From Xenopus tropicalis (taxonomy: Eukaryota; Chordata; Amphibia; Anura; Pipidae), in assembly GCF_000004195.4 (NCBI RefSeq), contig NC_030683.2, forward strand, positions 86,887,410-86,951,409: a stretch of DNA of 64,000 nucleotides. Reading direction: 5' to 3'. A program made the position numbers and the translations under genes. Position 1 is the stretch's first letter, and each line of letters starts with the position of its first letter. The notes beneath the pieces are model-generated. The model saw only the letters and a list, made by a program, of their open reading frames with translations. It made no database searches and was not told where the DNA came from. This document shows, piece by piece, positions 35,288-47,176 of the stretch.

Positions 35288-36614
35288 GTGTTTAACAAAC
35301 TGACACATTTATCAAAGCAGGTATCAAGTATGTTTTAAATCAGCAGAGGTATTGGAGTTGAATATCCATAAGAATGCATTAAATTGAAATAGTTCCAGCA
35401 CAGTAAAAAGCTCCTTAATTCAGAAATGATCACTGAGCAGCAACCATTATTACTGCTTGTTATAATTAATAAATTGGTCCCTGAGTGCATAGGCTGTTTT
35501 TTTATAGAAGCCACTGAATTCATGATCCTAAGCCTCTTTCTCATGTTATACACATTCCTGTTTGTTGATCTGTATGGTATCACATATATTTTATGGTCTA
35601 ATTCAACTCTAGTGCTCTGTACCCACAGAGGAGGAAATGTATGCTGAACACATCCCTGTGGCTGCACAGCGGTAGGGATGAATTGAAATGACAAGCGAGG
35701 ACACCAATCACATAAAAACAATCTTATGTTAGTGTCATCCATACATCCATGAATCATGTCATTTTTTTAGATTTAACATCTGTTGTAAATATAAAAAGCT
35801 GTATACTAGGTATCCATATCCCCCCCCCCCCTCATAGTGCATAGTAGACTTTGTAAACTGTCTGTAGGGCTGTTAATGTGACCTTGGATAAAATTGATAG
35901 AGGGGAGGGGTTGTAATGCCAGCATACGTTCATGGTAAATAGATAAATGCACACCTAACAATGGTTTTCAAGATCACAATAATTATTTTCAATATAGTGC
36001 ATAGGATACTGCCTACTAATGTCTGTGATAATTATGAAAGCTCTCAACTGTGGCTTTGCATTTTATATAGTGGCATTTAGAGCCACTTGCTGACTCTTAA
36101 CATATGTATACAGTATCTGTTTTATTATCCACCACATAAAGAAAGCAGACATTTCTAAAGGATATGGATTCTGGTTGATACAAAACTAACTATGTGAAAA
36201 GAGGCATAACACTTCAACTATTCATGTGCTTTAGGGCACAGCTTCTCTAAAGTTCAATGATGTTGCAGCCCCTGTCTTACGTTGTACACAGTGGAAACAG
36301 TGGGACACTAAACTATAAATTATTTTGCTGATTTTCATTAAGTACAGGACATTACTTATTTCTGACTCCTGACAAGTAAATGCTACCTCGTAAAATTGTG
36401 TGGATTGGGAGGGAGCAAAACAAAATAATCAAATAATAAAAAGACACTTTTTTATCTAAATATCTCTCACACAGGAAAAACACTGTGCATTAAATTAAAC
36501 AATGTTCATTATTTATAGGTGTATTAGAATTATCCCAATATTATGTATTATAGTTATGCAACTTCAACTGTCATGGTAGATCCATTTTATCCACTGAGAA
36601 ATAAAATACGTTGT
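35288..36614. other. Intergenic; poly-C tract
   Basis: A run of 12 C lies at 35820-35831. No other feature is recognised. Confidence 0.4.
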
Positions 36615-37085
36615 AAGGGCTCATTTACCAATGCTGATTCTTGTAATAGTTGTGCTCAACACTGCTGTTTCCATCCTGCCTCCTCTTGTAATTCGCAAGC
36701 AGTGTGCCTACTGATACAATGGAACCCCGGAGCTACATCCTCCCTCAAAAGTGGCAGTAGCTCAAGGATTCCCATAGAATCCCAAAGAACATCATTTTGA
36801 AGGTGAGTGCTGGAAATGATGACATCTGAACGTCAAAGATTTTAATTCAGTCCTATTCACATTAAACTTTTTTTTAACAAGCGTTAATTAGCGCGTGTTG
36901 CGTCAAATATCGCACGAAAATAGTCTTCGCGACTTAAATAACACAAACAACATCGTGTCTAAATTAACGCAAATATCCTTTTAGTGAATCGTGTGTTAAG
37001 ACGCGAAAAACAAGACGCAATAAAATTTTTAAAGCATGCTATAAATAGCGCTCGTTTTAACGCACCTTAGTGAATCAGCCCTATG
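36615..37085. mobile_element. MITE remnants with GGGCTGATTCACTAA-type end
   Basis: The segment opens with AGGGCTCATTTACCAATGCT and closes with GCACCTTAGTGAATCAGCCC followed by TA. The second half (36850 on) is rich in TTAACGC and GCGTTAA. The two ends are only loosely inverted, so this may be two adjacent elements. The end at 37085 is the same type as the start at 61993. Confidence 0.5.
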
Positions 37086-37658
37086 GTCTTTATGAACAAA
37101 TCATGGTCAATGAACTACTGAACACTGTTTATTATACAATATAATGTCCCTCACTATCTTTGACCAATAACTAAATATTGCAGCACATAGTATGTAAAGG
37201 TATCCTTGCCAGTGGAATGTACAAAGCATTTCTTTTTTCTTATGTAGGAATCATTTTCCATGCAACACAAGACAAAATATTTGGCTGGTGTTAAAGTTCT
37301 TTGGCCCCAAGCAGTCTGGAGATCTAAAAATAAAAGATGTTTGCTTTAAACAATGACATATCTAGGACAAATGCAGCCCACTTGCATCTTCTGTAAAGCT
37401 TTCAACTATGCCTAGCATTTGTTTTGTTTCTGATTCATGCAAACGGGCTATGTAATGACTGATCCTTTCCATGAAAAAAGTGGGAGTTGTATTTTGCAAG
37501 GAATATTTCCACAGTTATTGACTAGTCATTCCTTGACATTGAATTTCCAAAATCATTTTCAGACAAAAATAGGAAATAAAGTGAAACTATATTTAGTCCA
37601 TAATAAAAACTGCACACTAATCTAATTCCGTTGTTGTTATATATTAGTATTTACAGAT
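37086..37658. other. Intergenic, no feature seen
   Basis: No recognised repeat. Confidence 0.4.
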
Positions 37659-37770
37659 TGAAAGGGGTTGCTCACCTTCAATGTCCAAATCTTATTAAGT
37701 CACCAACAATGCTCTCAGCATGTCAGAAAATCCATTTTCCATAAAAAAGTAAAAAGGACACTGTAAAAGC
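37659..37770. mobile_element. T2-like MITE left-end fragment
   Basis: GAAAGGGGTTGCTCACCTTC is a T2-like terminus. Similarity fades within about 100 bp and no right end was found. Confidence 0.4.
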
Positions 37771-38265
37771 TAATTTTGATACCTGTTAAATCAGTCCTTC
37801 TTCTGTCTCTTTGATCAGTTTTCTGAAGGTATGGGAGTGGCCTATTTAGAACCTGACATCCTGGGAATTTCCTATATGCTTACATCATCACTCCCAAGCT
37901 TTTCCCTTACTTTTTTCTTATTGGACCAATTCATTGGTTGCTTGTGCACTCTAACCAATTGTATAAATTGAAAGGTCATCTGTTAATTTCTCCCTTGCAA
38001 TGGTATAGGCAAACAGACTCAGCATATCCCAAATCTAAAATACTGTTTTGGTAGATTTGCAGCACTCTGTCACAGGCACAGGAAGCAGTGTCAGACTGAT
38101 AGGTGGCACAGCCAATAGGGGTTAAGTCTGCTGTCAGTACTATGCATGACATCATAAGGAAGTAAAAAAGCAACTGTAGTGTTTATAGGGGTCACTGACC
38201 CCCCCCATCCCCCCCAGCACAGGGTCTGTGCAGAAGTGAAGGATCAACAGAGGGATGATTCTGAG

Positions 38266-38445
38266 TAGTGATGAGCGAATTTTTTCAGCAGGCATGGATT
38301 TTTGCATTTTGCCATTGGCGAATTGTTTTGCGAAAATTTGCTGTGGAAAAATTTGTTGCACGTCAAATTGGGTGCAGTCGCATCAAAATTGGGCGAGGTT
38401 GCATCAATATTAGATTTTGTAGCAGAAATATTTTTTTTGGAGGGA
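38266..38445. mobile_element. TTCGC-type MITE, copy A4, right-truncated
   Basis: Intact left end AGTAGTGATGAGCGAATTTT, then GCATGGATTTTTGCATTTTG and GCCATTGGCGAATTG. The right terminus is missing. Confidence 0.65.
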
Positions 38446-38681
38446 CACTCACATGTGTTTTGGTGGAGCAAACCTTCCCTGTCTTGAAGGAAGGACGAAT
38501 GGAGGGTTGGTTCCCCGAAAATGTTGAATCTGTTACATTGGTCACTCTATCTCTGCTATAGTTCTGCCCCAGTCAATATAAACTGTTCCTCAATTTTATT
38601 GCTGTAAATACACAAATTGTTTGCAACAGTTGCCAGATTTTAAGAAGGGGCGGTTCAGAGGTTAGGAATGTTGTGGGGCGA

Positions 38682-38803
38682 TCAGATCATTTGAAAATTC
38701 AGGGACACATCTAATAAATACATGTTGCAGGGCAGCACTGATTGCATTTAAATTACAATGGATTCTAGATGTGTCCCTGAATTTTCAAGTGATCTGGTCA
38801 CCC
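38682..38803. repeat. Foldback element, about 30-bp arms
   Basis: CAGATCATTTGAAAATTCAG then GGACACATCT at the left is inverted at the right as AGATGTGTCCCTGAATTTTC then AAGTGATCTGG. The spacer is about 60 bp. Probably a short MITE ending near TGGTCACCC. Confidence 0.7.
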
Positions 38804-38974
38804 TAAAATTGCCTTTTATGGATTGGTCTTGGGTTTGGTTCTGACCAGGGCACTATCAATATAGTTTGGTTTGTATGTATGTTGTACCTACATATAGCAC
38901 TTAGTTTAGAGCTGAGCCCATCTGTACAATGTTATTATAATGTTATTATATGGTATACAGATCCATTTATTAAC

Positions 38975-39388
38975 ATTCGGATTTTTGTGTTTTTTAAACC
39001 GCTACTAAACTCATTTTCACAAATGTCAGTCATTTATCAAAAGAATATTTATTAGTCATTTATCAAATGGCATGGACAAAAACAAGATGCTGAAAAAAAT
39101 GTGAAACCACACTTTTTCTTTTTGTCCCACAACTTTTTCCTACTTTTGTACAATTGCCAGCATTAAAAACCCCTGAAAACCTCTAAAACCATGAAGCAAA
39201 AAAAGACCTTCCAGTTGTAATGGGAACATCTGCCACTGACTTCTACGTTATCTCAACAGGTTTTAGCACATTTTTCATTTGGATATGTCATGGTTTTGTC
39301 ACATAATTAATCGCAACAAAATAGAATTTTTTTCTGCATGAAAAGACCGAACCGAAAAAAATTGAGCATTAGTAAATGCCCCCCTTAA
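38975..39388. mobile_element. MITE, right end AGTAAATGCCCCCCTTAA
   Basis: The right end matches the family at 41486. The left end is eroded near 38975. The interior has the family's AACTTTTT and GTGAAACCAC blocks. Confidence 0.5.
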
Positions 39389-40585
39389 TATTCTAATGTT
39401 CATGTTCATCTATTTGATATGTTCAAAATGATAACCAAATGGTTCCAGCTAAACCTGAGTAGTTGTAAAAACTGTTAAGAAATATTAAATGCAAGTGGTA
39501 TACTTACCTGAAGGTTGTTAAAGGTTTAGTTGCAGCTAATGAAATGAATCCCTGATGATCTGAGATTGGAAAGATTGTTATAGATCAGAACAGTCCACCT
39601 GTTTATATGCTGTGGGGTGATTATCTGAAATATCACTTTAAGAGACAGTTTATAATAAAACAAATTGCAAACAAATTGCTTGAAAGATCACATCCATCCT
39701 ACAGGGCTCCAGTTGGATAGTCCTGCTATTAGTAACCTATTTGGAAAATAGCAGCATTTTTCACCATTGGTTGGGTGACTTTGCCCTGCACATAACTGAT
39801 ACTGCTTTGTATAGATTAGTGATTTTTTTTGGCTGATTTGCAGTTTTGCAAGTGGTTAGAATTTGTGCTAGATTTATGCCATATTTTTCTGGAAAAAAAA
39901 GTTTTCATTCATGCTTGAGAAAAAAACACCTACTGACTTTAATGCCCACTTCTTCATTACATTTGCCAGTTTTTTTCATGATTCCACAAATTTTCCCTCA
40001 TAACTACTCTGTATGTTCATTTTGCCCACAGATTTAATTTTTGCCTACTGTACAGTACAATGCTGAACCAAGTGACTTCAAATGATAATTAAGATTTATA
40101 ATCAAAACAGTCAGTACACTACACCTAGCCAGTAACATGTACTAACACTACTTGCACAATGTGCAAAATTCATTGATGCTAGTGGGTTACACATGGACCA
40201 GGACAGTCCTCCGGTTTTTAAAATGTACAACTGAAAAATACAATGACTTTTCAAGTTAAGTTCCAGCTATCAGGGCAACTAGCTCAAAGATATCTGTGGC
40301 TACTAGTTGCATATTTCCTTTGCCACAGTTCCATCTATCTAATATAATCAGTTTTATCTGTGTTTCAGAAAACTTCCCAGCTCTTATACAGTTTCATGTA
40401 AATGACTGGATCAATAAACCTAGTTTAAACTTGATTTTAATTGATGTTGCTATGGTTATACTAATTTGCTTATTTAGATGCAGGGAAAACTAATTAGTTC
40501 TCTTGACTTTTTCAGCTTGTAGGACTAGACTTTGTACAGTAAATTGTGGTGTCTACATAGTTGCTGATAAACACGCTTGACAGTT
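39389..40585. other. Intergenic, no feature seen
   Basis: No recognised repeat or gene. Confidence 0.4.
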
Positions 40586-40790
40586 CATTTCCCACACCTT
40601 GTGTCTCAACCCTTTCTCCTTGTAGATTGTAAGCTCTTTTGGGCAGGGCCCTCTTCACCTCTTGTATCGGTTATGGATTGCTTTATATGTTACTCTGTAT
40701 GTCCAATGTATGTAACCCACTTATTGTACAGCGCTGCGGAATAGGTTGGCGCTTTATAAATAAATGTTAATGTAATGTAATGTAAATACT
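40586..40790 (+). repeat. L2-type LINE 3' UTR fragment
   Basis: Nearly identical to 24826-25025: CCCACACCTTGTGTCTCAAC, GATTGTAAGCTCTTTTGGGC, GTACAGCGCTGCGGAATAGG and GCGCTTTATAAATAAATGTT. It ends in a (TGTAA)n tail. Only about 200 bp of the 3' end was copied, a severe 5' truncation. Confidence 0.85.
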
Positions 40791-41485
40791 GGCTAATTTT
40801 ATTCCTGTAACCAGAAGTGGCATCACATTGATTGGGTTTCCTGTCCAGTGTAAAGACTATTTGCCACATGAAAAAAACCCACCAGCAAAAGAATGGGAAG
40901 GTAGCAAGATAGCAGCTCCCAGTAGATATCAGAATAGCACTCAGCAATAAGAAATACAAGTCTGGCTTGGGACTCCTCCAGTTACATGGGAGTAGGAGAA
41001 TCAATAGGCTATCTGTAGCATTGGCTCTTTCTGAAAGCTCAGATTCAGGCACAATGCACTGAGATGGCTAGCTACACACCAATATTACAACTAAAAAAAT
41101 CTGGTTCTGTTGGTTCAAAATTGTAAATGGTACAGTGAATTATTTGCTATGTAAACAGTTTACTTGGTGGTGGTAATGGTGGTGCGACATTAACAAGGTC
41201 TCTATAAGTAAGTATTGTACAAAAATCTTGAAGTGAATTCTGTGTATGACAGGTAGCTAGTAAATGACCTGGCAAAGATGGGCAACATTTGTGGAGTTTG
41301 CCAGCAGTGTTCGTAATGGATTGGAGTGGAGTCAGCTTAGACAGGAGGTGTCCACAGAGCTGTGTATCTCTATATGGGATATGATGAGATCATGAATGGA
41401 AAACTCTTGTGTGAAGAAGGATCTAATAACGGAAATATTCCTAAAATGAAAGGTAAATTCACAAACCAATATATGGATCTAACTA
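40791..41485. other. Intergenic, no feature seen
   Basis: No recognised repeat or gene. Confidence 0.4.
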
Positions 41486-41867
41486 TTAAGGGGGCATTAA
41501 CTAAGGGTCTTTTTTCTTCAAAATTTCGTTTTGAAGAAAAGATGCGATTTATTATGTGACCAAACTGCGACAAGTCCCAAAGAAAAATTATGCCATCTAA
41601 AACTGTCAAGCGTGTGTAGAAGTCAATAGCAGATGTTGTTTTTCCAACTGGAAGGTCTTTCTTTCCTTCATAGTTTTGGAGACTTTTGTGTTTTTAACTC
41701 GCATTAGTTAGGCAATATGAAAAAGTTGCGTTTTTTTCCTGTCTCTTTTTTCTTTTGTGCATTTTCAATGCGGATCTTTTAATAAATGACTAGATATTTA
41801 TGGTTTTCATGGAAATGAGTTTTCTCATGGCTTTGCAAAAATCCAAGTTTGTAAATGCCCCCCTTAA
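41486..41867. mobile_element. TTAA-flanked MITE, GGGGGCATT ends
   Basis: TTAA at 41486-41489 and 41864-41867 bracket termini GGGGGCATTAACTAAGG and GTTTGTAAATGCCCCCC, which are inverted. The TTAA duplication would fit a piggyBac- or T2-type mobiliser. Non-coding; the ORFs are short artefacts. Confidence 0.7.
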
Positions 41868-41870
41868 TCT

Positions 41871-41968
41871 CTGGTGTCATTTTTCAAAGGTTGGCACCCC
41901 CTTGCATGGTAGCATGTATTGGGATAAGTGGGAGGTGCCAGCCTTTGAAAAATATGACAGAAGATTAA
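41871..41968. repeat. Small foldback abutting the previous MITE
   Basis: CTGGTGTCATTTTTCAAAGG then TTGGCACC at 41871 is inverted at 41934-41960 as GGTGCCAGCCTTTGAAAAAT then ATGACAG. TTAA lies on each side (41864-41867 and 41965-41968). Confidence 0.6.
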
Positions 41969-42750
41969 TTTTTGGACCACCATATTTATTTTGATTTTCA
42001 GCTTTAAGACATGGAATTTTAACTGGTATCTACTTGCTAGGTCTTAATTACCCAAGCAATGAGCAGCAGATGGCCAGAATTACAGTTGAATAGCCTTTGC
42101 ATTTATTTGCACAGTGGTACAAGACATGCAGAATCGCTTATGTTGGACATACGGTCTGAAATTCTATAAAATAATTACACTTGCTTGTCAAATATGAGTT
42201 AACAGATAGTTATGCATTGCTTTTTTGGACAGTGATTTTTTTTTAAAACTAATTTATCTGGCAATGTTATCAAGATCCACACTGGGAAAGCAGAAGTCTG
42301 GCAGCAAGTACAGATCTTTTTGCCTTATCCGATCTGTGGCTGCAAAGTTATGTTATGAGACTGGTTTTTGGGCCTTTCTTTGATTCATTAACATGTTCTT
42401 AAGTAACTTTCAAATCATTCTTTTCGATTGATCTAAAGGGAAAGGCATCATTAAGAAAAAAGTTAATGAATTATTGAATTATGTAAACATTGTCACATTA
42501 ACTCTGGGGCATGTATAAAAAAACACACATTTAGAAAACCATGTATAATTTTCGGAAGATGTATAGCTGAATGTAAAACTATGGTTAAAAAAAGGTGTTC
42601 GTTTGAAAAAAGAAATCTAAAAACGTGAGTACTGGTGCTTTTTTATATAGAATTACGTTTCATTAATTTTTCCTAGATTTGCGCTAATAAGCATCTCTTG
42701 GGTTAAAATGCAGGAAGATTTCTCTACTTTACCAGTTAAATATAGAGAGA
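41969..42750. other. Intergenic, no feature seen
   Basis: No recognised repeat or gene. Confidence 0.4.
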
Positions 42751-43064
42751 TTAGCGATGGGCGAAATGTTTCGCCAGGCATGGATTTGTGGTGAATTTCC
42801 ACGTTTCGACATTGGCGGAATTTTTCATGAAATGGGTGCCAAAATTTGCAGCTGAAAAATTCCCTGCACGACTAAAAATTGTCATCTCTGTAAAAAGAAA
42901 AAATTGCTGCATGCGGCACAAAAAGACGCATGTTGCGAAAAAAATTGTTGCATGTGTTTTTTACGCATGCCATTTTTGCAAATTCTTTTCGCCATTTTGC
43001 TAATTTTTTGAAAGATTCGCAAATTTTCGGCAAAGCGGAACAGGACAGATTCGCTCATCACTAA
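42751..43064. mobile_element. TTCGC-type MITE, copy A5, full length
   Basis: Left TTAGCGATGGGCGAAATGTT and right GACAGATTCGCTCATCACTA then A. The 15-bp ends are inverted (TTAGCGATGGGCGAA against TTAGTGATGAGCGAA). TTA/TAA at the borders suggests a PIF/Harbinger-like origin, which is an inference. Confidence 0.75.
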
Positions 43065-43536
43065 GAGGGATATTTAAGGTTTGGAGTCTGTTTAGGTTTA
43101 GGACTTGGACACCCTTGAAGTACTTCTTCCAGATGCTTGCCATGCATTTTCTGTAGCCTCTTCCCACAATATCATTTTCCATTCCTTTGACTATTCTTGC
43201 CATCATAGTTGTTCAGCTGGTGCTTTGGTTATGTTTTTATTTGAATAATAAGCCTTTGGATTTACTGTAACCTCAGTAGTTGCCATTATTTCCAAATCAA
43301 CAGACAATAGTTATTGCTGTTTCTACTTTTTTTATAGATGACTCAAGTGCAGCATCTATTCATGTTTGAACCCTTCTATGTCTTGTGAGTAAACTGTGCA
43401 GATTCACTCTAGACTTCCTATTACTAGTGATAAGCTAATCCATCCTGTTTCGCTTTGCTGAAAAATTCATGAAAATTGGCATTTAAAACTGTCAACATTG
43501 TGCAAATTTGCGAAATGTTATTTGTGAATGCTATGC

Positions 43537-43877
43537 AACTAGGGATGGGTGAAATGTTTCGCCAGGCATGGATTCGCGGTGAATTTCCGCGTTTCGCCAT
43601 TGGCGGATTGTTTCGCTAAACGGATGAAAAAATTTACCGCGGAAAAATTCGCTGCATGTCCAAAAATTGTCGCCGGCGGCAAAAAAAATAGTTGCGGGTG
43701 TCAAAAGAATAGTTGCGCGACAAAATAACAGCCGCGCGACAAAATAATAGCCGTGGACGACAATTTTTTTAGCTGCACGACATTTTCGCCGTTTCGCGAA
43801 TTTTTCACCGTTTCGCTGATCTTTTGAAAGATTCGCAAATTTTTCGGCGAGACGGAACAGATTCGCTCATGACTTTA
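43537..43877. mobile_element. TTCGC-type MITE, copy A6
   Basis: Left AGGGATGGGTGAAATGTTTC and right AACAGATTCGCTCATGACTT. It is more CG-rich than A5 (GTCGCCGGCGGC, GCGCGAC blocks), so probably a younger or different subfamily. Same orientation as A5, about 470 bp away. Confidence 0.7.
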
Positions 43878-44613
43878 TTCAACCATATGGTTGTGCAAAC
43901 ACCTATTGGTTCTAATGTATAAAGTTGTAGTTTTGTTTTGCAACACCAATGATTTACAAAGTGTTCAAGTGCTACATAAAATCACATGCAAATTTAAAAT
44001 AATGTTACTTAACCTTATAGTTGTTTACATACTATATGTGGCAATCCACTGGCTAAAATGTGCACATTTTATTATCAGTTTATATGCATTTTACTTACAA
44101 AGATTAGGCATATTAGACAATGTGCTATTAAGAATGTTATTCTTAAGGGAAATGCACCTTAAGTGATATAATCGCTCACAATAACATATTCAAACAAATT
44201 GATCGGACTGTTCAGTTGTGCTTTTCCAATCATTGCAAAGTGACTGCATAATAGCTTCAGTCGGATCATAAGCATATATATATATAAAATGAAGAAAAAC
44301 ATATGCACAATTCAAAAAAAGCTTCACTGGCTGATTGTATGGGGATTTATTTTCAGCATCTTAATTCTTATGTACAAGTAACATAAAATACATAAAATAA
44401 ACAAAAGATTTTCTGTTTAAAGAACCATTTATATAAGTTAGGAACATCTTTCCCACCAAACCACACCATTTGTACTGCATATATCTCCTCCGTTTGCCAA
44501 CAAGCAGCTTTCCCCTGGTGGCTGTTTTCCCTCTGACACATCATCAGTGACATTCACATCTGCAAATAACACACATGTACTGTAAATTTCATGCAATCAA
44601 AATTTCAGGCTTA
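43878..44613. other. Intergenic, no feature seen
   Basis: Includes a short (TA)n near 44275. No recognised element. Confidence 0.4.
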
Positions 44614-45047
44614 AGGTGGCCATATACCCCAGGGCCAAGCGATCAAATTAGAATACATTTTCCCGATATTGCCCACCCGTAGGTGAATAAGTTAAAAGGG
44701 ATTCTGGGAACAAATTCCTTAAGGCTCCTAGAAAAATCCCATTTACATGGGTTTATCCTATAGGCTAAGGCTTACCCACTTGGTTTTGAAGCAGGATAAT
44801 AGCTGATCAGATTCTCAACTACAGACCGGTTTCGAACTTCTTGGGGCTCATCAGTGTAGCGCAGGGTTTTCTGATCAGCTTAGGTAGAGCCAGGAATGGG
44901 GATTCACAAACAAGTCAAAAGGGTTGAGGAGTCCCAGAATCCCTTTTGACTTATTTGCATACATATGAGGTGGTCTCCTCAACCCTTTTGACTTGTTCGT
45001 GAATCCCCACCCGTAGGTGCAGATCTTAACGTGTATGGCCACCTTTA
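44614..45047. mobile_element. MITE with GGTGGCCATA ends and internal palindrome
   Basis: CTTAAGGTGGCCATATACCC on the left is inverted on the right as CGTGTATGGCCACCTTTAC. Same family as 20734-21043. The interior holds an almost perfect palindrome (44897-44931 against 44975-45009, 35-bp arms with one mismatch), which may be a further nested insertion. Confidence 0.7.
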
Positions 45048-46034
45048 CACAGGCAGAACTTTGATAAAAAGTTCCACTTGGACTGAGCACTGTAATGGTT
45101 AAGCTGAGCTCAGGTAAGGAGGTTAGGAGAAAATACATGTTTCTCCACAGTACATAGCTAGAGCAGAGTTTCTATGAAAACCAGCAATGCTATCTCTTCA
45201 TTGGCTAGACTGGATGGTTACTATTGAGTAACTGAGCATGCTGAATAGATAAAAGTCAAAGAAAATTCCTAGAGGAGGAGAAGGAATCCTAAATAATTAA
45301 GGGGATGCTGCAGCCTTACTATTAACCTTTGAACGACCAGAAACAGTCTCCCATTTTTGGATTCCATTCAGGATATCAGCTGCTCAACAGTTAGGTGTCT
45401 TCTTTGTCATATTTTTTGTTTTCTAATATGCAAAATGTTTTCAATAAATGACAAATCTGGACTGCAGCAAAAAAGGGAAAGTTGTTCTCAACCACTAAAT
45501 GTTAAACCATTAGGCTGGCTGCAATTAGGTTGTGATTACAAAATACATATAGACAACAACAAGAAATCCTCTGCACTCACCCATTATCAATATACAGTAG
45601 ATAGGACATTCAGACATTCATATTTCAAGCTGGCCAACTACGTCAGTCATCCCCTACACTTATCTGATTCATTAAGAATTCTACCACGTCAATATATATT
45701 TAACAAAGGGACTGAGTTTTACCTGCAACTTACTTACTTTCAGAGTTAAAATCCCTAAATGGTTGCCCTTTTATTGGCTCCACTGGGATCACTTGACTGT
45801 AGTTGGAAAGGGCAGGAGTAACAACATGGAGCTGGCAACTGCTCATGTATAAACTATAGCAAAAAAGGAAAGTTTTGCTTAACCACATCTGAACTGCAAA
45901 CAGGGCACTTTGTAAAATGTACATGTAAAATGTGGTTTGAAATTGTCTTGCTGAAATAAGCAAGGCCTTCCGTGAAAAAAAAACAAACATTTTCTGGATG
46001 GCAGCATATGTTGCTCCAAAACCTGTATATATCT
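45048..46034. other. Intergenic, no confident feature
   Basis: A 130-codon ORF at 45357-45749 has no recognisable domain and overlaps low-complexity sequence; not called. Confidence 0.35.
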
Positions 46035-46716
46035 AGGGATGTAGCGAACCTCAAAAAAAAAGTTCGCGAACCTGTTCGCGAACTTCCGCCGAAAATTGCG
46101 AATATTCGCGAACTTTGCGAACCCCATAGACTTCAATGGGAAGGCGAACTTTAAAACCTAGAAAACCCATTTCTGCCCAGAAAAGTGATTTTAAAGTTGT
46201 TTAAAGGGTGCCACGACCTGGACAGTGGCATGCAGGAGGGGGATCAAGGGCAAAAACCTCTGAAAAATTGATACACGCCGTTTTTGGAAATGATCGGTAA
46301 TTTTGCGACTTTTTCGTATTTTCCGGCGCTTTCGTAAAGTTATCGTAAGTTTTGCGACTTTTTCGGAGCTTTCGTACCGTTATCGTAAGTTTTGCGACTT
46401 TTTCGGATCTTTCGTAACGTTATCGTAAGTTTTGCGACTTTTTCGGAGCATTCGTACCGTTATCGTAAGTTTTGCGACTTTTTCGGAGCATTCGTACCGT
46501 TATCGTAAGTTTTGCGACTTTTTCGGAGCTTTCGTAACGTTATCGTAAGTTTTGCGACTTTTTCGGAGCTTTCGTAACGTTATCGTAAGTTTTGCGACTT
46601 TTTCGGAGCATTCGTACCGTTATCGTAAGTTCACGAAAAGTTCGCGAATTTGCGGACTTGCGAACACCCGATGTTCGCGCGAATTAGTTCGCCGGCGAAC
46701 AGTTCGCTACATCTCT
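46035..46716. mobile_element. Foldback MITE with internal 40-bp tandem repeats
   Basis: Ends AGGGATGTAGCGAACCTC and AGTTCGCTACATCTCT are inverted. The arms are dense in TTCGCGAAC and GCGAAC. TATATATC lies on both sides (46026-46033 and within 46716-46725), a possible 8-bp target duplication but AT-rich and ambiguous. The central array is listed separately. Confidence 0.75.
46341..46620. repeat. Tandem array, 40-bp unit, seven full copies
   Basis: The unit is TATCGTAAGTTTTGCGACTT then TTTCGGAGCTTTCGTACCGT. Seven consecutive 40-bp copies have few substitutions (GAGCT/GATCT/GAGCA, TACCGT/TAACGT), with partial units on both sides. Confidence 0.95.
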
Positions 46717-47176
46717 ATATATATCATTTAGCATTAATGGTGCCTTCCCAATCTACCCATCTCATGTGCAATATTGCACTCCAATACCATCACACTTTGC
46801 CCCCATACCATTACAAATGCTAACTTTACACTGATATTAAGTTGGTTAGTCCTTTTCCTCTTTAGCCCAGAGGACACAGCATCCATGATTTCCAAAGTGA
46901 ATTTCAAATTTTAATTCACAATACTCCAGTACAGTTTTCCATGTCACCTTAGTCTGTCTAAAATGAGCTTGAGCCCAGAAAAGTTGGTGTTGTTCCTGGA
47001 TCATGTTTATTATTTCTTCTTTGCATGGTAGAGTTTTAACTTTCATTTGTGGATGTTGTGATAAACTGTGTTCCCAAACAGTAATAGTTTTCAGAAGTGT
47101 TCAGAAAACAATAGTTTTAATCAATAGTTTTCAGAAGTATTCCTGAGCTTATACAGTGATTTCCAGTACAGAACTA

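Noticed and set aside
35335..35757. 140-codon minus-strand ORF
   Set aside because: No family resemblance and a chance length for this composition.
45357..45749. 130-codon plus-strand ORF
   Set aside because: No recognisable domain, AT-rich, no splice or promoter context; consistent with chance.
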